A DNA stretch of 64,000 nucleotides. It comes from Streptomyces sp. BV286. Lineage in GTDB: Bacteria > Actinomycetota > Actinomycetes > Streptomycetales > Streptomycetaceae. The first letter of the stretch is position 1, and each line of letters opens with the position of its first letter. A program made the position numbers and the translations under genes. Under the pieces are notes generated by a model. That model worked only from the letters and a program-made list of their open reading frames with translations. It was not told the DNA's origin and did no database searches. The stretch spans positions 186,001 through 250,000 of the forward strand of contig NZ_JAHRIB010000141.1 of assembly GCF_019090165.1 (NCBI RefSeq), in the 5' to 3' direction. This document shows positions 57,096-64,000 of the stretch, piece after piece.

Positions 57096-58415
57096 CTACC
57101 GACCCGGGTCCGGGGCCAGGTCCGCCGGCCCCTCGGCCGCTCGCGGACGTCGCGGCACCAGTGCCACCGCCAGGGCGGGGACGGCGGCGAGGGCGAGCCA
57201 TGGGACGGCGGCCGGCAGGCCCAGGTCGATCAGGGACCCCGTGGCCGCGCTGCCGACGAGGACGATCAGGCCCGAGACGGAGGAGAGCGCACCGACGTAG
57301 AGACCCAGCCGGCCCTCCTCGGCGAGGTCGGGCACCCAGGCACGGGCGGCGGGGACGACCAGCATCTGCCCGAGGGTCAGCAGGACGACGAAACCCGCGG
57401 CGGGCAGGAGCCCCGCGATGCCGGTCCAGCCGGCCGGGCGGGCAGCGGCCACGACGGCGAATCCGGCGGCGATGAGCAGCAACCCCGCGCGCAGGGAACG
57501 CCGCAGGTCCAGCCGGTCGCCCGCCCACCGGGTGACGGGCAGTTGGGTGAAGACGACCAGGAGGGAGGAGAGAGCGAACAGCCACGACAGCGGAGCCTGG
57601 GAGCCCGCCGCGCGCTGCACCTCGTCCGGCAGGGCCAGATAGAGCTGGTTGTAGGCGAGCAGATAGCTGCCGTAGGCGCAGCACAGGGCGAGGAAGCGGC
57701 GGTTGCGCAGCAGCGCGCCCACCCCGCCCTTGCCCCGTACGGGAGTGCGGCCGGGGATGTGCTGCGGCATCAGGCGCGCGTGGCCCGCCAGGACCAGGAC
57801 GAACACGGCGGCACCGGCGAGGCAGGCGGTGCGGAAGTCCACGGCGAGCAGCAGCGCGCCGAGCAGCGGGCCGACGAACGACCCGGCCTGACCCGCCACC
57901 GTGAACAGGGCCAGGACCCGGGTGCGCGGGCCGTGTCCCTCCTCCTCCCGGACCACAGCCTGCCGGGCCACCTCGGACTCCACGGCCGGGGAGAACAGCG
58001 CGGCCGCGAAGCCGATCACCAGCACCGAGCCGATCACGGCCCAGGTCGCTTCCGCGTATCCCAGCCAGGCGAACCCGGCGACCCGCAGCGCACAGCCGGC
58101 CAGGACGACCGGGCGCACCCCGTACCGGTCGACGAGCCAGCCGCCGACCACGAACAGGCCCTGCTGGCTGAAGGTCCTCAGGCCGAGGACGAAGCCGACC
58201 AGCCAGCCCGCCATGCCGATCGCTGTGCCGAGGTGCTCGGCGAGGAAGGGCAGCACGGCGAAGAAGCCGATGTTGAAGGCGAGTTGCGTCAGGATCAGCA
58301 GCCGCAGCAGCGGTGACAGGGTCTTCCACGTTCCCCAGGTGCTTTCGCGGGGGGACTTCGAGGGCCGGGCGCGGGCGGTACGGCGGTTGCGAGCGCGGGA
58401 TATCAGATCTGTCAT
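57096..58415 (-). CDS. MFS transporter, third gene of putative Zur-regulated operon
   Basis: 439 residues from ATG 58415, overlapping the permease stop by four bases. Twelve hydrophobic segments; signature loop GGWLVDRYGVRPVVL between helices 2 and 3. N-terminal cytoplasmic basic tail of about 30 residues. MFS exporters placed with family-5 binding-protein importers occur in metallophore systems (CntE-like), where the MFS exports the chelator and the ABC system takes the metal complex back. That assignment is inference: no chelator synthase is in the window. Confidence 0.88.
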   Translation of the reverse strand: MTDLISRARNRRTARARPSKSPRESTWGTWKTLSPLLRLLILTQLAFNIGFFAVLPFLAEHLGTAIGMAGWLVGFVLGLRTFSQQGLFVVGGWLVDRYGVRPVVLAGCALRVAGFAWLGYAEATWAVIGSVLVIGFAAALFSPAVESEVARQAVVREEEGHGPRTRVLALFTVAGQAGSFVGPLLGALLLAVDFRTACLAGAAVFVLVLAGHARLMPQHIPGRTPVRGKGGVGALLRNRRFLALCCAYGSYLLAYNQLYLALPDEVQRAAGSQAPLSWLFALSSLLVVFTQLPVTRWAGDRLDLRRSLRAGLLLIAAGFAVVAAARPAGWTGIAGLLPAAGFVVLLTLGQMLVVPAARAWVPDLAEEGRLGLYVGALSSVSGLIVLVGSAATGSLIDLGLPAAVPWLALAAVPALAVALVPRRPRAAEGPADLAPDPGR

Positions 58416-60304
58416 GGGGTGTCCGTGGGGGAGACGAGTACGGGGGTCCGGTCCGGGGCGGACATGGACGACGGTTCCTGTGGGTCGGGATGGCCGGAGC
58501 GTCCGGCGGAGGGCGCCCCGGAACGCCGGAGCCGTTTCGGGAGCCGGGGACGGCGTACGCCTCCTGCCGCGGTCACCGCCAGGGCTCCCAGCACGGCGAG
58601 GACGGCGGCCGGAGCGAGGACCGCCCAGGGGGCGCGTTCCACGTAGGGCTGGTTCTCGGCGAGGAGAAGGCCCCACTCGGGGGACGGAGGCTGGGCGCCC
58701 AGGCCGAGGAAGCCGAGCGAGGCCAGGGCGAGGGCGATGCCGGGCAACCGGAGCAGGGCGTGGCGGGTGACGGGCGGCAGGACGGCCGGAAGCAGCTCGT
58801 GCGTGAGCAGGTACCGGCGTCCGGCACCGAGGGCGCGGGTGGCGGTCAAGTGGGTGGTGGCCCGCTCCTGTTGGAGCAGCGCGGAGGCGTGGGCGGCCAG
58901 CGGTGACCAGGCGACGACGGCCACGGCGAGCGCCGGTGTCCAGGGGCCGCTGCCCGCGGCCCCGGTGACGAGGAGCGCCGCCAGGACGGGAGGTACGGCG
59001 TTGACGGAGTCGACCAGGGGTCCGGACAGCCTGGGCAGCATTCCCAGCAGTACGCCGAGCACCAGGGCGACGGCGGTCACCGCGAGGGCGATGGTGAGGG
59101 TGCTCAGCGCACCGTGCGCGATACGGGCCAGGACGTCGCGGCCGAGCGCGTCGGTGCCGAACGGATGCGCGGCGGACGGCGCCCGGAGCCGGACGGCGGT
59201 GTCCAGGGCGAGCGGGTCGCGCGGCAGCCCCAGACCGATGACCGCGAGGAGGAGCGCCGCGTACAGCAGAGGAGTCGTCCGGGGCGCAGGGGGCCCGGGC
59301 CGGTGCTGGGAGTGCAGGGCGCCGTCGCGCAGCGCGGGTCCGATCAGCCACCGGGCCGCGAGCCGGGCAAGCACCCCGGCGGTGGCCGCGAGCAGAACGA
59401 GAGCGAGCGTGCCGGTCTGCAGCACGGGCAGGTCCTGGGCGAGGGCGGCGCGCAGGGTGAGCCGACCGAGTCCGGGGATGTCGAAGATCTGTTCCACGGC
59501 GACCGACCCACCGGTCAGTCCGACGACGAACAGGCCCAGGTTGGGCAGTAGTCCGGGGACGCAGCGGCGCAGCGCCTGCCGGGCCAGCGACTTGGGCGGA
59601 ACCCCGCGCGCGGCGGCGGCCAGTGCCCACGGCTCGGTGAAGGCACCGGGCAGCAGATCGTCCAGCATCCGCCCCAGCACCGCCCCGGCGGGCAGTCCGA
59701 GGGCGAGGGCGGGGAGCACCATCCACTGCGGGCCGTACCAGCCCAGGGCGGGCAGCCAGCCCAGCTGTACTCCGACCACCGAGGCGAGGACGGCGGCGAG
59801 GAGGAACTCCGGAAGTGCGGCCAGCACGGCCGACGCCGAGCCGCCCGAGGTGCGTTCGCCGAGCCGGCGCCGCGAGCCCAGCCACAGGGTGCGGGCGCAC
59901 ACCGCCGAGGCCGTGCCCGCGGCGATCACCAGGGCCCCTGCCATGAGCAGCAGGGAGACGCCGAGGGCTGATGTGACGGACGGGAGCACGTCGGCGCCGG
60001 AGATCCACGACCGCCCGGCGTCGCCGCGCGACAGCCCGCTCAGCCAGCCACCGAGGAGCCTGAGCGGGCCCTCGTCCAGCCCGAGTTCGTCGCGTACGGC
60101 CTGCAGTGCCCCGGGCGTCGGGTCGCGTTCCGACGACCGGGCCTTGAGCACGGTCAGGGCCGGGTCCGTGCGGGACAGCCACGGCAGCAGGCCGATCCCG
60201 CACACCAGAGCGGCCGCGAGCACGGCCCGCCACAGCAGCGTGAGCCCGCCGCCCCGCGCGAGGCGGCGCAGGGCGGCGGTGCCTTTGACCAGGAAGCCGG
60301 GCAT
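58412..60304 (-). CDS. Fused DppB-DppC-type ABC permease
   Basis: 630 residues from ATG 60304, 5 bp after the binding protein gene. The first half (about 20-330) is a DppB-like permease with its EAA loop at EPWALAAAARGVPPKSLARQAL. The second half (about 345-600) is DppC-like, with HPFGTDALGRDVLARIAHG, EAA loop THLTATRALGAGRRYL and the end GLGAQPPSPEWG. Normally two separate proteins of about 310 residues each; here one chain carries both. The ATPase contacts are present, but no DppD/DppF-like gene follows. Confidence 0.93.
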   Translation of the reverse strand: MPGFLVKGTAALRRLARGGGLTLLWRAVLAAALVCGIGLLPWLSRTDPALTVLKARSSERDPTPGALQAVRDELGLDEGPLRLLGGWLSGLSRGDAGRSWISGADVLPSVTSALGVSLLLMAGALVIAAGTASAVCARTLWLGSRRRLGERTSGGSASAVLAALPEFLLAAVLASVVGVQLGWLPALGWYGPQWMVLPALALGLPAGAVLGRMLDDLLPGAFTEPWALAAAARGVPPKSLARQALRRCVPGLLPNLGLFVVGLTGGSVAVEQIFDIPGLGRLTLRAALAQDLPVLQTGTLALVLLAATAGVLARLAARWLIGPALRDGALHSQHRPGPPAPRTTPLLYAALLLAVIGLGLPRDPLALDTAVRLRAPSAAHPFGTDALGRDVLARIAHGALSTLTIALAVTAVALVLGVLLGMLPRLSGPLVDSVNAVPPVLAALLVTGAAGSGPWTPALAVAVVAWSPLAAHASALLQQERATTHLTATRALGAGRRYLLTHELLPAVLPPVTRHALLRLPGIALALASLGFLGLGAQPPSPEWGLLLAENQPYVERAPWAVLAPAAVLAVLGALAVTAAGGVRRPRLPKRLRRSGAPSAGRSGHPDPQEPSSMSAPDRTPVLVSPTDTP

Positions 60305-60309
60305 GTCGT

Positions 60310-61812
60310 TCAGCGCCGGGTCCCGGTGCCCACGAAGGAGCGCTCGTACGGGTCGAGCAGGATGCCTCGCACCGAGGAGCCGATGCCGGTGACGACCTTC
60401 AGGTGCACCAGTGGGACGACCGCGTCGGTGCCGAGAAGGGTGGCTTCCGCCGTCATGACGGCGTCCTGTCGCTCGGCGGTTTCGGAGACGCTCTGGGCGG
60501 CGTCGACGGCCGCGTCGACCTTCTTGTCGCACAGCAGGGACAGGTTGTAGGCGCCGTCGCAGGTGTAGTCCGAGGCCAGGGCGGAGACCGGGTCCCCGGT
60601 GTCGAGAAGTACGTTGCGTGAGGCGAGGAAGGCGTCGAACTCACCCGCCAGGGCGTCGCTCTCCAGGCGGGAGTAGTCACGCACCCGCAACTTCACCTTG
60701 AAACCGGCCTTCTCCAACTGCTGTTGCAGCACCTGGGCGACTTCGGGCAGCTCGGCCCGGTTGGTGTAGGTGGCCAGGGTGATCGACCTGCCGTCGGCCG
60801 AGGCGGCCTTCGCCCGTCCGACGGGCTCGATCCGCTTGCCGGCGGCCCAGGTCAGTGCCGGGCCGTAAATGCCCTGGGCGGGCTCGGCATGACCTTCGTA
60901 GACGTCCTTGGCGATGACGGAGGTGTCGATCGCCTCGCGCGCCGCCGCCCGCAGTCCAGGATCGGCGAACGGGCCGGACCTGGTGTTGAGATGGAGGCTG
61001 GTGTTGCGGGCGGTGTTCGTCTCGTGGACGGTGTCCTCGTCGAGGGAGGCGACCTGCGCCACGGGCAGGGCTTCGGCGGTGTCCGCCTCGCCGGTGCGCA
61101 GGGCGTTGGCGCGGGCGGTGCCGTCGGCGATGAACTTCGCGTCGACGCCCGACACTTGGGCGCGACCGCCCCAGTAGTCGTCGAAGCGGTCGAGGGTGGC
61201 CGCGGTGTCGCCGGATATCTTGGTGAGTTCGAAGGGGCCGGTGGCGGTGCCGACCGGGTTCACGGTGCCCTTCTTCCCGTAGGCCTTCGGGGAGAACACC
61301 GCCAGGTTCGGGTTGGACAGCCGCAGCGGCAGGACAGGGTCGACCGCTCCGGTGCTGACGCGGACCTGGTCCCTGCCCACGGCCTCGGCGCTCAGCTTCA
61401 CCCCGGACAGCACGGCGGGGGCGGGGTCGGCCTCGGTCACGTGCGTGAGAGCGGAGGCGACTGCCTGCGCGGTGACCTCGCCACCGCCCTGGAACCTGGC
61501 GTCCCGCAGCGTGAACAGCCAGCTGCGGTCGTTCTTGTCACGGCTCCACGACTCGGCGAGGGCGGGAACCGCGGTGCCGTTGGCGTCCAGCCGTGTCAGC
61601 CCCTCGGCGACGCCCAGCCGGGACAGGTGGAAGGCGTCCTGGCCGTACGGGGAGAAGTTCTCCGTCGGCGTGAAGGCCATCGCCATACGCAGACGTCCGC
61701 CACCGGAGCCGGACGAGTCCGAGGACGGCGCGTCGTCGCCGGAGGCGAAGCAGCCGGAGAGCAGCGGGGCGAGCAGCAGGCCGGCTGCCAGTCGACGGCG
61801 GGGAGATCTCAT
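60310..61812 (-). CDS. Family-5 ABC substrate-binding lipoprotein (peptide/nickel/metallophore type)
   Basis: 500 residues from ATG 61812 with GAGG ahead. Lipoprotein signal ending LLAPLLSGC (Cys21), then a Ser/Gly-rich linker. SBP family 5 core: AMAFTPTENFSPYGQD, LAESWSRDKNDRSWLFTLRDA, NPVGTATGPFELTKISGD, and a C-terminal ASRNVLLDTGDPVSALAS. The family binds peptides, nickel or metal-chelator complexes such as staphylopine. A 12/15 Zur-box match 57 bp upstream argues for zinc-related import. First gene of the operon. Confidence 0.93.
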   Translation of the reverse strand: MRSPRRRLAAGLLLAPLLSGCFASGDDAPSSDSSGSGGGRLRMAMAFTPTENFSPYGQDAFHLSRLGVAEGLTRLDANGTAVPALAESWSRDKNDRSWLFTLRDARFQGGGEVTAQAVASALTHVTEADPAPAVLSGVKLSAEAVGRDQVRVSTGAVDPVLPLRLSNPNLAVFSPKAYGKKGTVNPVGTATGPFELTKISGDTAATLDRFDDYWGGRAQVSGVDAKFIADGTARANALRTGEADTAEALPVAQVASLDEDTVHETNTARNTSLHLNTRSGPFADPGLRAAAREAIDTSVIAKDVYEGHAEPAQGIYGPALTWAAGKRIEPVGRAKAASADGRSITLATYTNRAELPEVAQVLQQQLEKAGFKVKLRVRDYSRLESDALAGEFDAFLASRNVLLDTGDPVSALASDYTCDGAYNLSLLCDKKVDAAVDAAQSVSETAERQDAVMTAEATLLGTDAVVPLVHLKVVTGIGSSVRGILLDPYERSFVGTGTRR

Positions 61813-61868
61813 GGTCCTCGTTCTTGTCTTCTTGTCCTGCCAGGGCGGATACCTGGCGACAAGCTACA

Positions 61869-61883
61869 CGAACATGATTGTCA
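61869..61883 (-). promoter_or_regulatory. Putative Zur box
   Basis: CGAACATGATTGTCA (plus strand) matches the Streptomyces Zur consensus TGAAAATGATTTTCA at 12 of 15 positions, in an AT-rich island upstream of the binding lipoprotein gene. It overlaps the expected promoter. Confidence 0.7.
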
Positions 61884-62129
61884 TTTAAATCGTAAGGGTG
61901 CCAGGTCACAGCCTCCGCGCCTCGCCGAGATCGACCCGATGCTCTCTCCTGTGCAGGTGGCATGCATCTGCACATCCTATGCAGTAAGGCCTTTCGGTCC
62001 CGCGTCCGCCTCCAGCAAGCCCGGCGACGGCCGGTCCGGAGAGGGAGGAGGGGCACGAGGACGGCGTCGCATTGCTTCGCGTCGCTTCGCTTCGCACAGG
62101 ATTCGGACGGCGGCGGCATGATGGCCGGT

Positions 62130-62621
62130 ATGCGCATCCGTATCGACGCCGTCGACCTGCCCGGCCTCACCCGCCCCGCTCCCGCCGACGGGAACGTCCC
62201 GGCGTACGACAACCTCCACGTCGCCGTCCAACGCCGCGACCGTCCCGGTGAACTCCTCGAACCCCAGCCCGGGGACGCCGAGTCGGCGACCTGGACCCTG
62301 GAATGCACCGCGACGGCGTCACCGACAGGCACCGACGTGAAAGGCCCCTACGTGCAGGACCGGCTGGGCCGGCGGTTCATCTACCTGTCGTGGGGCACGG
62401 TCGACCGGGCGGGCCTCTTCACGATGTTCCGGCGCGCCAAGCTCATGCTCGACGTCGTCCCCGCCGACGTGCTCGCCGCTGCCGCCCACGAGGGCCTCCT
62501 GGTGGCGCGCCTCGGGTTGACCGACGCACAGGGCGGACCCCTGTGCGCACGGATCGTTCCCCCGCACGTCACATGGACCGCCGAACGCGCAGACGCGGAG
62601 AACTCCGCCCACGGAGGGTGA
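62130..62621 (+). CDS. DUF5990-like hypothetical protein
   Basis: 163 residues from ATG 62130 (MRIRIDAVDLPGL); ATG 62118 and 62121 are also in frame. Contains VAVQRRDRPGELLEPQPGD, then GPYVQDRLGRRFIYLSWGTVD and MFRRAKLMLDVVPADVL, as in the actinobacterial family I recall as DUF5990. Soluble, no signal. Function unknown. The upstream segment 62065-62097 has GCTTCGC-type short repeats. Confidence 0.8.
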   Translation: MRIRIDAVDLPGLTRPAPADGNVPAYDNLHVAVQRRDRPGELLEPQPGDAESATWTLECTATASPTGTDVKGPYVQDRLGRRFIYLSWGTVDRAGLFTMFRRAKLMLDVVPADVLAAAAHEGLLVARLGLTDAQGGPLCARIVPPHVTWTAERADAENSAHGG

Positions 62622-62663
62622 ACGCACCGAGGGCCGTCGGCTCGCCTTCGGTGCCGGGCCCTC

Positions 62664-64000
62664 CTAGCGGGATCCGCCCGCTCCGAAGTTCGTCGTCGCG
62701 AAGGACGTCTGGTCACGGGACGTGGTGCCGTCGGTGATCCACCAGTGTGTGGGGTGCTGGCCGTAGAGGCCGAACATCGCGTCGGACGCCCAGTTGAGGA
62801 TCAGTTCGTCCTTGCCGTCGTCGTCGAAGTCGGCGGCGCCCGCAGGCCGGGCGTGCCGCCACTTCGCGGGCGTCTTCCGGTTTTCCGTCCTCGCGGCTCC
62901 CTGGCGCAGTACGGGAGTACGCCGCTCGCCGTCGATGAACGTGGCCCCCACGTACGTGGCGACCAGGATGCCGTCACGGCCGTCGCCGTCCGGATCGGCG
63001 GCCACGATGCCTCCGGGCCCGTAGTAGTTGGACCGGCCCTTCGGCACGTCGGGCAGTCGGTACGTGTCCGGCGCGGCTCCGCTGCCGGGGTGCACCGTGA
63101 GGGTTCCGTCCACCTCGGGCGCCTCGGTCTCGTAACCCGGTTCGTTGTTACGGCTGCGGTCGTCCCCGATGGCCACGTCGCGTTGCCCGTCGCCGTCGAA
63201 GTCGCCGAACGCGTGGGCGTTGCCGAGGCGCAACTCCTTTCCCTTTCCGGCGAGGGCGGCGCCACGGCGGGCCGGATAGTAGGTGTTGCGGGACTGCTCG
63301 CCGTCGCTCGCGTGATGGAGCAGCAGGGAGGTGGCGCGTGGCTCGCCGGACGGGTCGATGTCGTCCGCGACGAGGTTGCCCCACTGCCAGGGCAGACCGG
63401 TGTCGGTGCGGGCCGGCGCACCGGCTCGGGTGAAGGGGCCGTACAGCAGCACCATGGACGAGTGGTTCTGCGCGAGTGCCGCGAGGTCATGGTGCCCGTC
63501 CCCGTCGAAGTCGCCGCGGACGACGGACTCCACACCCACTGCGGACGCACTCTGCGGCAAGCGCACCGGGGTCGCTCCGGATCCCGCCTCGGGTCCGCCG
63601 GGACTGCCCCAGGTGACGTACGGGGCGGTGCGCCGAGTGGACACCTGTGCGTCGGACACCACCTCGCCGGCGAAGGACGTGACGAAGTCCGGGAAGCCGT
63701 CGCCGTCCAGGTCGGCGGTGACCACCGAGTCCGCGGCGACATGGTCGCGGCTCGTGGTGGCGGCCGGGTTCTCGGGAGGCTCGGGCAGGCCCAGGTCGGG
63801 GCGCCCGTACACGGTGCGTGTCGAGGGATCGAGCCCTTCGGCCGATCCGTAGACCACCGCGACCCGGTCGTCGCCGCCGGCATTGTTCGGGTCCTTGCTG
63901 AGGGACACGGACACCACGAGGTCGCGGAACCCGTCTCCGTTGATGTCGTCGGGGTCCTTCGCCCCCTCCCCGGCCACCGGCGGCCTGCTCTCCGCCGGAG
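62664..64000 (-). CDS. FG-GAP repeat protein, 5' end outside window
   Basis: The reading frame is open to the right edge, so the start and likely signal peptide are missing; about 445 codons are visible. FG-GAP blades with calcium loops: DINGDGFRD, DLDGDGFPD, DFDGDGHHD, DFDGDGQRD, DPDGDGRDG and DFDDDGKDE. Comparable in plan to the secreted protein at 22681, but the sequence similarity is limited to the repeat motif. Stop TAG at 62664. It ends ATTNFGAGGSR. Presumably secreted. Confidence 0.9.
   Translation of the reverse strand, partial: PAESRPPVAGEGAKDPDDINGDGFRDLVVSVSLSKDPNNAGGDDRVAVVYGSAEGLDPSTRTVYGRPDLGLPEPPENPAATTSRDHVAADSVVTADLDGDGFPDFVTSFAGEVVSDAQVSTRRTAPYVTWGSPGGPEAGSGATPVRLPQSASAVGVESVVRGDFDGDGHHDLAALAQNHSSMVLLYGPFTRAGAPARTDTGLPWQWGNLVADDIDPSGEPRATSLLLHHASDGEQSRNTYYPARRGAALAGKGKELRLGNAHAFGDFDGDGQRDVAIGDDRSRNNEPGYETEAPEVDGTLTVHPGSGAAPDTYRLPDVPKGRSNYYGPGGIVAADPDGDGRDGILVATYVGATFIDGERRTPVLRQGAARTENRKTPAKWRHARPAGAADFDDDGKDELILNWASDAMFGLYGQHPTHWWITDGTTSRDQTSFATTNFGAGGSR

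Noticed and set aside
57096..60233. 1045-codon minus-strand frame
   Set aside because: Only its C-terminal 439 codons are the MFS gene; the rest is a shadow of the permease gene in another frame, so not a real fusion.

Overview
The window looks like a chromosomal segment of a Streptomyces or close relative. The DNA is very GC-rich, genes are tightly packed, and GTG starts and 4-base ATGA/GTGA overlaps are common. The gene content is typical of the genus: snapalysin, a streptogrisin-type protease, PhoD, CUT1 sugar transport, many one-component regulators, PQQ-propeller Ser/Thr kinases and a SpoIIE-type phosphatase. I saw no rRNA, tRNA, CRISPR array, transposase, integrase or replication origin. 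Both ends cut a gene.

Layout. 1-8484: sugar locus (lacI, binding protein, two permeases and a secreted GH-A glycosidase on the minus strand; a divergent GH36 alpha-galactosidase), with two identical 14-bp palindromes in the divergent gap. 8877-9508: three zinc-free ribosomal protein paralogues (L33, L31, L36). 9676-11547: snapalysin, a small membrane protein, an anti-sigma-like ATPase, an octamer repeat and a long inverted repeat. 11727-13355: a membrane-anchored pseudokinase. 13465-22483: small regulator/effector pairs (XRE with DUF2975, ArsR with a frameshifted MFS gene, hydrolase, AraC with VOC protein), NUDIX, PPK2 and an ArsR-like regulator. 22681-35546: secreted FG-GAP protein, cyclase plus ThDP enzyme, TetR-controlled dehydrogenase, small membrane proteins, MOSC, GNAT, VOC, a YjbR-HhH fusion, PhoD and a streptogrisin.

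35647-39564 is the most unusual region. It is a five-gene, translationally coupled minus-strand operon that begins with a 62-residue peptide with an acidic N-terminal half and a Thr/Ser/Pro/Lys C-terminal half. Then come an unknown protein, two paralogous unknown proteins sharing a TH..FHLTDWG block, and a beta-lactamase-fold serine hydrolase. I read it as a candidate unclassified peptide-maturation (RiPP-like) system; this is inference.

39769-50102 is signalling-rich: two transmembrane Ser/Thr kinases with PQQ-like propellers, a GAF-PAS-GAF-PP2C phosphatase, a CYP152-type peroxygenase P450 and two proteins of unknown function. 50389-54196 encodes a PaoABC-like molybdenum aldehyde oxidoreductase with an extra cysteine cluster in its FAD subunit. 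54262-56951 holds an unknown protein, an XRE/MmyB regulator, a ScyD-like secreted propeller and a doubtful small ORF. 57096-61812 is an importer/MFS operon (family-5 binding lipoprotein, fused two-domain permease, MFS) under a good Zur-box match and without an ATPase gene. It and the zinc-free ribosomal proteins suggest two separate zinc-starvation responses here. The right end has a DUF5990-like protein and a second FG-GAP protein.
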